Origin: Planctomycetales bacterium
GTDB taxonomy: Bacteria > Planctomycetota > Planctomycetia > Pirellulales > JAEUIK01
Direction of reading: 5' to 3'
NCBI GenBank assembly: GCA_020426575.1
Contig: JAGQPT010000179.1
Coordinates: 1 to 43,726 of the forward strand
DNA length: 43,726 nucleotides
Made by a program: the position numbers and the translations under genes. The notes below the pieces were generated by a model that worked only from the letters and a program-made list of their open reading frames with translations, was not told the DNA's origin and ran no database searches. Of this stretch, positions 1 to 7,611 are shown piece by piece. Each line of letters opens with the position of its first letter. Positions within the stretch are counted from its first letter, which is position 1.

Positions 1-592
1 AGCCCTTGTCGAACTGCATGCCTTCGACCAGTTCGAGGGTCGTCTCCATCGTCTTGCCTTCTTCGACCGTGATCACGCCGTCTTTGCCGACCTTCTCGAC
101 CGCGTCGGCAAGCATGTCGCCGATCGCGCGGTCATTGTTCGCGCTGACGGCGCCGATCTGTGCGATTTCTTCCTTGGTCTCGACCGGCTTGGCCAGCGAA
201 CGCAAGTGCTCGATCGCCGCTTCGACGGCGCGCTCAATGCCGCGGCGAATCGCCATCGGATTGCTGCCGGCGGCGATGTTGCGGGCACCTTCCTTGACGA
301 TCGCCCGGGCCAGCACGGTCGCGGTCGTGGTGCCGTCGCCGGCGATGTCGGACGTCTTCGAGGCGACCTCGTTGACGAGCTTCGCGCCCATGTTTTCAAA
401 CGGGTCTTCCAGCTCGACTTCCTTACTGACCGTCACGCCGTCTTTGGTGACGGTCGGTCCGCCGAACGATTTGTCGATGATCACGTTGCGGCCGGTGGGC
501 CCCATCGTGACCGCCACCGCATCGGCCAGTTTGTCGACGCCCCGAAGCATCTTCGTTCGGGCCTGGTCTTCAAAGAGTAGTTGTTTTGCCAC
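1..592 (-). CDS. groEL: Chaperonin GroEL, copy A (C-terminal part cut by window edge)
   Basis: Large subunit of the cytoplasmic Hsp60 folding chamber, working with GroES. Only the first 197 codons are in the window. Reading starts at a GTG (590-592) preceded by AAGGAG 8 nt upstream and opens [12 protein letters not shown]. Visible family landmarks are the ATP-binding [12 protein letters not shown] segment, the VTKDGVTV loop, the [11 protein letters not shown] stretch and the [12 protein letters not shown] nucleotide-binding motif. It is the third gene of a leftward groEL-groES-groEL array, 94 nt after groES. Its N-terminus clearly differs from the copy at 1107-2798 (for example [13 protein letters not shown] against [13 protein letters not shown]), so the two are diverged paralogues, not a recent duplication. 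Whether it has the Gly-Met-rich tail cannot be seen. Confidence 0.96.
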   Translation of the reverse strand, partial: MAKQLLFEDQARTKMLRGVDKLADAVAVTMGPTGRNVIIDKSFGGPTVTKDGVTVSKEVELEDPFENMGAKLVNEVASKTSDIAGDGTTTATVLARAIVKEGARNIAAGSNPMAIRRGIERAVEAAIEHLRSLAKPVETKEEIAQIGAVSANNDRAIGDMLADAVEKVGKDGVITVEEGKTMETTLELVEGMQFDKG

Positions 593-686
593 CGTGGCAG
601 CTCCTTATCGGTTGAAGTCGCGGCGAGGCGGGTGTCGCGCCACGACTGGGGGTTCGCATACGAAATTCGTTGACCAGCGTGGAGCG

Positions 687-986
687 TCAGCTCACGACCT
701 TGGCGAGGATGTCCGACTCGCGGAGGATCTTCACCTCGTTGCCGTCGATCTCGATTTCGGTGCCAGAGTACTTGCCGTAGATGACCTCGTCGCCGACCGA
801 CACCGACGGGGCACCGCGCTCGCCACTGTCGAGCAGGCGACCCGGACCGACCGACACGACCTTGCCGCGCTGCGGCTTTTCCTTGGCCGAGTCGGGCAGC
901 ACGATTCCGCCAGCGGTGGTTTCCTCGGCTTCGCTCGGCTCGACAACAACACGGTCGTCAAGCGGACGGACTTTCAAAGCGGCCAT
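687..986 (-). CDS. groES: Co-chaperonin GroES, copy 1
   Basis: The 99-residue lid subunit of the GroEL chamber; the length is normal for the family. It opens [22 protein letters not shown], then shows the mobile loop [17 protein letters not shown] that docks on GroEL, a [10 protein letters not shown] turn and the [15 protein letters not shown]-terminus. The start ATG (984-986) has AAGGAG 8 nt upstream. It lies between two groEL genes on the same strand, 120 nt after the first and 94 nt before the second, so all three may be co-transcribed. A second, more diverged groES lies at 42771-43058. Confidence 0.98.
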   Translation of the reverse strand: MAALKVRPLDDRVVVEPSEAEETTAGGIVLPDSAKEKPQRGKVVSVGPGRLLDSGERGAPSVSVGDEVIYGKYSGTEIEIDGNEVKILRESDILAKVVS

Positions 987-1106
987 CGAATTACTCCTTG
1001 GAATATATCTGTGTGTGTTGTGATTCGAGATTGTGATGAACGTTGATTGAGTTACGCATCGATGCCTGCCGCGGTGGCGGGGCGTCGAGCGGCGGAACGG
1101 GCCGGC

Positions 1107-2798
1107 TTACATCATGCCGCCCATGCCGCCCATTCCACCCATGCCCATGTCTCCCATGCCGCCCATACCACCCATGCCGTGGTCGCCGTGGCTGTGGGCG
1201 TCGCCTTCTTCGGCCTCGGTGGGAATCTCGGTGACGAGCGAGTCGGTGGTGAGCAGCAGGCTGGCCACACTGGCACCGTTCTGCAGCGCCGTGCGAACCA
1301 CCTTGGCAGGGTCGATCACGCCGTCGGCGACCAGGTCGCCGTACGTGTCGGTGTCGGCGTTATAGCCGTCGTTCTTGCCCTTGAGGCGACGAACGCGATT
1401 GACCACCACCGCACCGTCCAGTCCGGCGTTCTGGGCGATCGTCCGCAGCGGATAGTCCAACACGTTGGCGATGATCTTTGCCCCCAGGGCTTCGTCGCCG
1501 CTGAGTTCGAGCTTGGCAATTGCCTTCTCGGCCCGCATCAACGTGACGCCGCCACCCGGCACGATGCCTTCTTCGAGCGCGGCCTGTGTGGCGCTCTTGG
1601 CGTCTTCGATCAGCGCCTTGCGCTCTTTCATTTCCGTCTCGGTTGCCGCACCGCAGTTGATCTGGGCAACGCCACCGGCGAGTTTGGCCAACCGTTCCTG
1701 CAACTTCTCGCGATCGTAATCGCTGTCGGTCACTTCAATCTCGGCGCGGATCTGGTTGGCGCGACCGTCGATGTCGGCCTTGGCGCCCTTGCCACCGACG
1801 ATCGTGGTGTTGTCGCTCGTGATCACAACCTTGCGAGCCGAACCCAGGTCGGTCAGCTTGACGGCTTCGAGTTGGATGCCGAGGTCCTTGAAGACGGCGG
1901 TTCCCTTGGTGAGCACGGCCAAGTCGCCGAGCATCGCCTTGCGGCGATCACCGTAACCGGGCGCCTTGACGGCACAGACGCTGAGGATGCCGCGGAGTTT
2001 GTTGACGACTAGCGTCGCCAGGGCCTCACCTTCCACGTCTTCGGCGATGATCAACAGCGGCTTGTTCGCCTTGCTGACGGCTTCAAGCAGTGGCACCAAG
2101 TTCTTGGCGTTGGAAATCTTTTCCTCGTAGATGAGGATCAGGCAGTTTTCCAACTCGACCGTCTGGGCGTCCTGATCGGTGACAAAATGGGGCGAAAGAA
2201 AGCCACGATCGAACTGCATGCCTTCGACGACTTCGACCGTCGTCTCGGTATGGCGGCCTTCTTCGACCGTGATCACGCCGTCTTTGCCGACTTTGAGGAA
2301 AGCGTCGGCCAACACGCTGCCGATTGTGGGGTCGTTGTTACCGGCAATCGTGGCGATCTGGGCGATCTGTTTCTTGTTCTTGTCGTCGATCGGCGTGGCC
2401 GCCTTGCGGATGAATTCGACGGCCGCCTCGGTCGCCTGGGCAATGCCGCGCGACAGGGCCATCGCGTCGGCGCCAGCGGCAATCATCTTCAGGCCTTCGC
2501 GAAAGATCGCCTCGGCCAACACCGTGGCGGTTGTCGTGCCGTCGCCGGCCACGTCGTTCGTCTTGCTGGCCGCCTCTTTGACCAACTGGGCGCCGAGGTT
2601 TTCGTTGGGATCCTCCAGTTCGATGTCCTCAGCCACCGTCACACCGTCTTTGGTGACTTTCGGTGACCCCCAGCCCTTGTCCAACACGGCGTTACGACCG
2701 CGCGGGCCCAGCGTGCTACGGACGGCTCGGGCAAGCTTGCTCACGCCGGCCGCCAACGCCTGCCGGGCCTCGTCCTCGAAGACCATTTTCTTTGCCAC
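1107..2798 (-). CDS. groEL: Chaperonin GroEL, copy B (full length)
   Basis: Full-length Hsp60 subunit of 563 residues, slightly longer than the roughly 545 usual for GroEL. The start is GTG at 2796-2798 with AGGAGG 8 nt upstream. Visible landmarks are [35 protein letters not shown] near the N-terminus, and [20 protein letters not shown] in the apical region. [15 protein letters not shown] and IEDAKSAT (with the catalytic-type Asp) follow, then [10 protein letters not shown]. The protein ends in a long Gly-Gly-Met repeat tail that also contains His and Asp ([14 protein letters not shown]), the usual flexible GroEL tail inside the chamber. It is first in a leftward groEL-groES-groEL array. No CIRCE operator (TTAGCACTC-N9-GAGTGCTAA) is visible upstream, so HrcA control is not supported. 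Confidence 0.98.
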   Translation of the reverse strand: MAKKMVFEDEARQALAAGVSKLARAVRSTLGPRGRNAVLDKGWGSPKVTKDGVTVAEDIELEDPNENLGAQLVKEAASKTNDVAGDGTTTATVLAEAIFREGLKMIAAGADAMALSRGIAQATEAAVEFIRKAATPIDDKNKKQIAQIATIAGNNDPTIGSVLADAFLKVGKDGVITVEEGRHTETTVEVVEGMQFDRGFLSPHFVTDQDAQTVELENCLILIYEEKISNAKNLVPLLEAVSKANKPLLIIAEDVEGEALATLVVNKLRGILSVCAVKAPGYGDRRKAMLGDLAVLTKGTAVFKDLGIQLEAVKLTDLGSARKVVITSDNTTIVGGKGAKADIDGRANQIRAEIEVTDSDYDREKLQERLAKLAGGVAQINCGAATETEMKERKALIEDAKSATQAALEEGIVPGGGVTLMRAEKAIAKLELSGDEALGAKIIANVLDYPLRTIAQNAGLDGAVVVNRVRRLKGKNDGYNADTDTYGDLVADGVIDPAKVVRTALQNGASVASLLLTTDSLVTEIPTEAEEGDAHSHGDHGMGGMGGMGDMGMGGMGGMGGMM

Positions 2799-3313
2799 CG
2801 CGAAATCCTCCTCTGGATATTGACTGGCTCAGGAAAGACAGCGTGTTACGCACTGCGACCGCAAACGCGGCCGGCGCTGACTTTCGACTGTACGGATGTT
2901 GTTTTGCACGTCACGCCCCATGCCCCATCTGCCCAATTTCCCCGAACCTACTCTCGGTGGTCGGTCGCGCTTACGCCGCCGGCGCGACTCGGCAGCTGGC
3001 GATCGGAAAGCCGTCAGGTAACACGGCCAACGGGCCAGCGCGAGGAGCGCGGCGAACTGCCATTCGTGGCACAATGTCTCCCTAGACGCCGCAGTGTCGC
3101 AAGCCGTGTGCCAAGCCAACGCGCTTGGATGTAACCAAATGCAACAAAAGATGTTGCGCTTTTTGTGCGATCGCCACACGGAAATCGCGCGGATTCACAG
3201 CCCCAGTGAGGTGCCAATTTGGCAGACGTGCCTCGACTCACCGTGTAGGTGCCCCGCAGAGACCAGCATCGGTTCCTGCCGAACTTGATTACCCCAATCG
3301 GGGGAGGTGCCGC
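2799..3313. other. 515-bp intergenic region upstream of the groE array
   Basis: This stretch lies between the end of the M42 peptidase gene and the start of groEL copy B, both leftward, and should hold the groE promoter. It contains the groEL ribosome binding site (AGGAGG, minus strand, about 2807-2812) and a short hairpin at 3141-3157. I see no convincing CIRCE element, sigma-32-type promoter in the right orientation, or conserved coding sequence. Short open frames here have no recognisable protein features. Confidence 0.6.
3141..3157. promoter_or_regulatory. Short inverted repeat upstream of groEL
   Basis: A perfect 6-bp inverted repeat, GCAACA-AAAGA-TGTTGC, lies about 345 nt upstream of the groEL copy B start and about 160 nt past the end of the M42 peptidase gene. 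On the plus strand it is followed by GCTTTTT, which looks like a weak intrinsic terminator, but no plus-strand gene ends nearby. On the minus strand, the direction of the flanking genes, the following bases are only moderately T-rich (ATTTGGTT). It could be a terminator for the peptidase gene, an operator, or chance. Confidence 0.25.
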
Positions 3314-4372
3314 TCACGGAGTGAAGTCCGCGTCCGGTTCAAGCGATTCGAGAAAATCCGCCAGCAGTTGGGCCGAGTGGTCCAGGTCGCCCAGTGAGAC
3401 GACCTCGACGGGGCTATGCATGTAGCGGTTCGGAATCCCAATCAGACCGGTGGCCATCCCGCGCCGCGACACCTGCATGACGTTGGCGTCGGTGCCGGTC
3501 GCGCCGCCGGCAGCCAGCAACTGGTAGGGAATTTCGGCCTTTTCCGCCCCAGCGACCAGCCGGTCGACCACCTTGGGGTTCATGTTTGGACCGCGATAGA
3601 TCGCCGGTCCTCGACCCAACCGGATGTCGCCCACCTGCTTCTTGTCGACACCCGGGCAGTCGGTGGCGTGGGTGACGTCGACGGCGATACCGACCTGGGC
3701 GTCGACGTGGTAGGCACTGGTACGGGCGCCACGCAGGCCGACTTCTTCCTGCACAGTCGACACCGCGTAGACGCCGACGTTGAGCTTGCGCTTTGCCGCG
3801 CGGCGGAAGGCCTCCATCACAATCCAAAGGCCGCTCTTGTCGTCCACGCCGGGCGAAGCGATCAGGTCGCCACGCAGACGGTGCATGCCCAGTGCCAGCG
3901 TGATCGGGTCGCCGATCTTCAACACCGAAAGTGCGTCGGCCTTGTTCTTCGCGCCGATGTCGAGCGCGAGGTCCGTGAACTTCGGCACCTGTTTGCGCTC
4001 CTCGGGTTCGAGCAGGTGGATCGCCTTGCGGGCAATCACGCCTTCGACCGGTCCTTCGGCGGCCCAGACCGTCAAACGCTGTCCAATGAGCATCTGGATG
4101 TCCCAGCCGCCGATCTGCGAGACATAGATGTAGCCGTCGTCGTCGATGTGCTGGACGATCAGCCCAATCTGGTCGCAGTGTCCGGCCAGCATCACACGGA
4201 GCGATGCGTCGGGGTTCTTCGTGGCGATCACGTTGCCGTGCGAGTCGGTCTCAACTTCATCGGCGATGCCGTCGACAAAGTCGCGAACGAGGTGTTGGAC
4301 CGGCCACTCGTATCCCGACGGACTGGGGGTTTCGAGCAGTTTTTGCAGGAAGTCGCTGGCAACGTCATCCAT
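3314..4372 (-). CDS. M42-family metallopeptidase (glutamyl aminopeptidase/FrvX-type)
   Basis: A cytoplasmic di-metal aminopeptidase of 352 residues, typical for family M42. These proteins form large tetrahedral assemblies and trim peptides released by proteases. Metal-ligand and catalytic motifs are intact: LAGHCDQIG (residues 63-70, His65), GVDDKSG (175-181), the QEEVG catalytic Glu pair (208-212), IAVDVTHA (229-236) and the C-terminal MHSPVE (His319). The N-terminus LLETPSPSGYEWPVQ is typical. It stands alone on the minus strand, 515 nt upstream of groEL and divergent from hom. I cannot tell from sequence whether the preferred substrates are acidic N-termini, general peptides or cellulose-type oligomers, as annotations within M42 vary. 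Confidence 0.93.
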   Translation of the reverse strand: MDDVASDFLQKLLETPSPSGYEWPVQHLVRDFVDGIADEVETDSHGNVIATKNPDASLRVMLAGHCDQIGLIVQHIDDDGYIYVSQIGGWDIQMLIGQRLTVWAAEGPVEGVIARKAIHLLEPEERKQVPKFTDLALDIGAKNKADALSVLKIGDPITLALGMHRLRGDLIASPGVDDKSGLWIVMEAFRRAAKRKLNVGVYAVSTVQEEVGLRGARTSAYHVDAQVGIAVDVTHATDCPGVDKKQVGDIRLGRGPAIYRGPNMNPKVVDRLVAGAEKAEIPYQLLAAGGATGTDANVMQVSRRGMATGLIGIPNRYMHSPVEVVSLGDLDHSAQLLADFLESLEPDADFTP

Positions 4373-4799
4373 GAATCAAGTCATCCTAGTTAGGGGGTAA
4401 AACGGCCGTGTCGGTCCACGCCTGCGCACGGCTTGTGCCGCGGGGGCCTTCAATGTTGCGCGGCCAAACATCGCATTCGTCAACCGATGGAACCAAGGGT
4501 CGACCGAAGCCAGCCGTCGTAGCCGTGTCCAGACACGTAGTCGTGTCCAGGCATGTAGTACGACCAAGTATCTCGGCGTGATCGAGCGAGGCAAGCCCTG
4601 CCGGCACGATCACTCGACGAGGTGGCACGGCGACGTTGCTCGCTTCGGACGGTGCCATCGTCGCCTGCAAGCGAGGTCCTGAGACACGCCGTCGCCGCTT
4701 GACGAGGCCCTTCGGGCGGACCTACGATAGCCGATTCGGATGCCCTCCGAACGGCGTTTTTCCCGCTCTTTCGGTTCTTTGAGTCACTCCCGAGCAGAA
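4373..4799. other. 427-bp divergent intergenic region (M42 peptidase / hom)
   Basis: The region separates the leftward peptidase gene from rightward hom and must carry both promoters. The only structure I can support is a two-copy 18-bp tandem repeat at 4524-4559. Several short open frames exist on both strands, but none has recognisable protein features or a good ribosome binding site. A longer in-frame hom start at 4740 lies inside the region but is disfavoured. Confidence 0.5.
4524..4559. repeat. 18-bp tandem repeat, two copies
   Basis: CGTGTCCAGACACGTAGT (4524-4541) is followed directly by CGTGTCCAGGCATGTAGT (4542-4559), matching at 16 of 18 positions. Each unit contains a short palindromic core (GTGTC...GACAC in the first copy). 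It lies in the divergent promoter region between the M42 peptidase and hom. It may be a slippage duplication or a pair of binding sites; the sequence does not decide. Confidence 0.6.
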
Positions 4800-6116
4800 A
4801 TGGACACGACGAAAGTAGCCCTCGTGGGGATGGGTACGGTTGGTACCGGCGTGGCCCGTCTGCTCTGTGAAGAGGGGGATCGGCTGGCTCATCACGCCGG
4901 TCGGCGCATCGAACTGGCCAAGGTCGTTGTCAGCGACACGTCGAAGGGCCGCGACATCCGCCTGCCCAAAGGCGTGCTCACCGACGACCTCGACGAAGTG
5001 GTTGCCGATCCGGAAATCACGACCGTGGCTCCGTTGATCGGCGGGCTCGAACCGGAACGGACGATCGTGCTCAGCCTGCTCGGACACGGCAAGAACATCG
5101 TCACGGCCAATAAGGCGCTGCTCGCCGAGTATGGCCCCGAGTTGTTCGACCGAGCTCGCGAACTGGGACGTTCGATCGCCTTCGAGGCGGCCGTTGCCGG
5201 CGGTGTCCCGATCATTGCCAACATCAGCCAGTGCCTGTCGGCCAATCAGATCATGTCGCTGCAGGGCATCCTCAATGGCACGAGCAACTTTATTCTCAGC
5301 CAAATGGAGTCGGTCGGCGCGGCTTATGCTGACGCGGTCGCCGAGGCACAGCGATTGGGCTACGCCGAGGCAGACCCTGCGATGGACGTCGACGGCAGCG
5401 ACGCCGCCCAGAAGCTTGGCATCCTCGCCCACCTGGCGTTTGGCGCCCGCGTCCATTGGCGCGACATCCCTCGCGTGGGCATCGACAAATTGGAACTGGC
5501 CGACATCCAGTTTGCCGATGAACTCGGCTATCGCATCCGGCTGTTGGCCGTTGCCCGGCTCGTCGACAACGAACTCGAGTTGCACGTGTCGCCGACCCTG
5601 GTGCGGGCCAATACGCCGCTGGCCGACGTCTCCGGAGCCTTCAATGCCGTGAGCGTCGAAGGCGACGCGGTCGGGCCGCTCTTGTTCCACGGCCTCGGTG
5701 CCGGCCAGATGCCGACGGCATCGGCCGTTGTCGCCGACCTGATCGACACGGTGGTCGGCCGCACGGCGATCACGTTCCGCACGCTTGAACTCTGGTCGCG
5801 GCGAGAGGCGATGGTCGACGCCCGCGATTTCGATCAGGTGCCGGGCCGATTTTACATGCGTTTCGCCGTGCAGGACCACCCGGGCGTGATGTCCGAAATC
5901 ACCGGCGCGTTAGGCCGCAACGGTGTGTCGATTGCATCGATCATTCAACACGAGAGCGGTCGGCTGGGGCGCGACGAGGTGCCGCTGGTCCTGATGACGC
6001 ATCAGACGACCGAAGGCGCGGCCGCGCGAGCAGTTCGCGAGATCGACCGGCTGGCGTCGGTCAGCGCTCCCAGTGTGCGCATGCGTGTTCATGACGCGGC
6101 GGTTGCGGGCAAATGA
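4800..6116 (+). CDS. hom: Homoserine dehydrogenase with C-terminal ACT domain
   Basis: Reduces aspartate semialdehyde to homoserine with NAD(P)H, the branch step to threonine and methionine. The protein is 438 residues from the ATG at 4800. An upstream in-frame ATG at 4740 would add 20 residues before the Rossmann fold and is less likely. Domains: Rossmann motif VALVGMGTVGTGVA (residues 6-19), the NKALLA and EAAVAGGVPII segments, and the catalytic NGTSNFIL and GYAEADPAMDVDGSDAAQK motifs that are the family signature. A C-terminal ACT domain (about 360-435, starting RFAVQDHPGVMSEITGAL) is probably the site of threonine feedback. It is the first gene of a plus-strand trio with a putative homoserine kinase and aspartokinase. 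Confidence 0.97.
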   Translation: MDTTKVALVGMGTVGTGVARLLCEEGDRLAHHAGRRIELAKVVVSDTSKGRDIRLPKGVLTDDLDEVVADPEITTVAPLIGGLEPERTIVLSLLGHGKNIVTANKALLAEYGPELFDRARELGRSIAFEAAVAGGVPIIANISQCLSANQIMSLQGILNGTSNFILSQMESVGAAYADAVAEAQRLGYAEADPAMDVDGSDAAQKLGILAHLAFGARVHWRDIPRVGIDKLELADIQFADELGYRIRLLAVARLVDNELELHVSPTLVRANTPLADVSGAFNAVSVEGDAVGPLLFHGLGAGQMPTASAVVADLIDTVVGRTAITFRTLELWSRREAMVDARDFDQVPGRFYMRFAVQDHPGVMSEITGALGRNGVSIASIIQHESGRLGRDEVPLVLMTHQTTEGAAARAVREIDRLASVSAPSVRMRVHDAAVAGK

Positions 6117-6272
6117 ATTGGCCGGAAAAGTGATCGGCCGGGCATGTGATCGGTCCTCGATGCGGCGCGGACGGCACGCACAAGTTCGAGTGACCGCAAA
6201 CGGGCAGCGGCCCTGCAACGCACGCCCCGACCTCCAACCAGTTGTAACTGCAGAACCAGGTGAACGTGCTCG

Positions 6273-7487
6273 ATGAAATACGCGATCGTGATTCCCGACG
6301 GCTGTGCCGACGAACCGCAAGAGGAATTGGGCGGGCGGACGCCGCTGCAGGCGGCGCGGACGCCGAACATGGATGCGCTGGCGGCGGCCGGAGTCGTGGG
6401 CCGAGCGAGCAATGTGCCGACGCACCTGCCCCCCGGCAGCGACGTCGCCAACCTCAGCTTGCTGGGCTACGATCCCGACCTCTACTTTACTGGCCGCGCT
6501 CCGCTGGAGGCCGCCGCGCAGCACATCAAGCTCGGGCCATATGACTGGGCCATCCGCTGCAACCTCGTCACGATCGAAGACGGCGTGATGCGCGACTTCA
6601 CGGCCGACCACATTTCCAGCGAAGAAGCACGCGAACTGTTAGCGACCGCCGGCGAGCAGCTCGGCGACCCGCGACTCGAGTTTCGCCCCGGCGTGAGTTA
6701 CCGCAACCTGTTGATCTATCGCGGCAGCGCCGACGACGTGCCCTTCAGCCGCGACAGCCGTTCGACGCCGCCGCATGATCTGACCGACAAGACGGTGCTG
6801 GACGATTATCCCCGCGGGCCGGGCAGCGACCTGCTCAACCGGCTGATGACCGAGAGCATCGCGGTGTTTGCGGACCATCCGGTGAACGCCATCCGTCGCA
6901 AGCAGGGCAAGTTGCCGGCGACCAACATCTGGCTTTGGGGGTTGGGCGGTGCGCCGTCACTGTTGCCGTTTCGCGAGGTCTATGGACCGTCGGGCGCGAT
7001 GATCACGGCCGTCGACTTGTTGCGAGGACTCGCCGAACTCGTCGGTTGGGACCGCATCGAGGTCCCCGGCGCGACCGGCTACACCGACACCGACTATGCG
7101 GCCAAGGGGCGGTACGCCGTCGAGGCACTGCCCAAATACGATTGCGTGTGCGTGCACGTCGAGGCGACCGACGAAGCGTCACATGAAGGCGACTGTGCCG
7201 CGAAGATCAAGGCGCTTGAGGAAATCGACGCTCACATCGTCGGCCCGCTTTGGGAAGCGCTCCGCGGCCAGGGCGAGTACCGCATGATGGTTTCGCCGGA
7301 CCATCCTACGCCACTGCGCACCAAGACGCACAGCCACGGTGACGTGCCGTTTGCCATCGCCGGGGCCGGCATCACCGCCGACGCGGCAAAGACGTACGAC
7401 GACGTCACCGCCGCCGCTTCCTCGCTGGCTTTTCCCGAAGGCTGGAAGTTGATGGGCTACTTCATCGGCAACAAGCAGCCGAAGTAG
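6273..7487 (+). CDS. iPGM-superfamily protein, probable homoserine kinase (or cofactor-independent phosphoglycerate mutase)
   Basis: A 404-residue member of the alkaline-phosphatase/iPGM metalloenzyme superfamily, resembling the archaeal-type apgM group and especially the subgroup proposed as homoserine kinase (TIGR02535). Visible motifs are VIPDGCADEP at the N-terminus (metal Asp), GSDVANLSLLGYDP (Ser nucleophile region, residues about 56-70), GRAPLEAAAQ, HVEATDEASHEGD and SPDHPTPLRTKTHSHGDVPFAI (metal-binding DH and H). The ATG at 6273 has AGGTGA about 10 nt upstream. Its place between hom and aspartokinase on the same strand, with no thrB of the GHMP type in view, favours phosphorylation of homoserine for threonine synthesis. 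That role is inferred from context; phosphoglycerate mutase activity is the alternative. Confidence 0.88.
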   Translation: MKYAIVIPDGCADEPQEELGGRTPLQAARTPNMDALAAAGVVGRASNVPTHLPPGSDVANLSLLGYDPDLYFTGRAPLEAAAQHIKLGPYDWAIRCNLVTIEDGVMRDFTADHISSEEARELLATAGEQLGDPRLEFRPGVSYRNLLIYRGSADDVPFSRDSRSTPPHDLTDKTVLDDYPRGPGSDLLNRLMTESIAVFADHPVNAIRRKQGKLPATNIWLWGLGGAPSLLPFREVYGPSGAMITAVDLLRGLAELVGWDRIEVPGATGYTDTDYAAKGRYAVEALPKYDCVCVHVEATDEASHEGDCAAKIKALEEIDAHIVGPLWEALRGQGEYRMMVSPDHPTPLRTKTHSHGDVPFAIAGAGITADAAKTYDDVTAAASSLAFPEGWKLMGYFIGNKQPK

Positions 7488-7577
7488 AGAGACACGCGCG
7501 TCGGGCCGGCCTTGTCTGACGCACACGCTTTGGACCATGTCATCGTGTCGCCGCTACACCGGCCGTTGATTATCCAC

Positions 7578-7611
7578 CCGAGTACAAATACACACCGAGT
7601 ACGAATACCCA
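7578..7611. repeat. 17-bp tandem duplication abutting the lysC start
   Basis: CCGAGTACAAATACACA (7578-7594) is followed by CCGAGTACGAATACCCA (7595-7611), matching at 15 of 17 positions; the last base is the A of the lysC ATG. It occupies the place where a ribosome binding site would be expected, and no purine-rich Shine-Dalgarno sequence is visible there. A local slippage duplication is the simplest explanation. Confidence 0.6.

Noticed and set aside
2923..2930. CCCCATCT, a match to a sigma-32 -10 box, near groEL
   Set aside because: It is on the plus strand, whereas groEL is transcribed leftwards, and no CTTGAA-type -35 box is at the right distance.
2799..3313. CIRCE/HrcA operator upstream of groEL
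   Set aside because: I searched by eye for TTAGCACTC and its inverted partner on both strands and found neither.
4722..5879. Long minus-strand open frame (385 codons) opposite homoserine dehydrogenase
   Set aside because: It lies wholly antisense to a well-supported hom gene, is rich in Arg/His/Asp/Gly of the kind produced by antisense reading of GC-rich codons, and has no recognisable domain.
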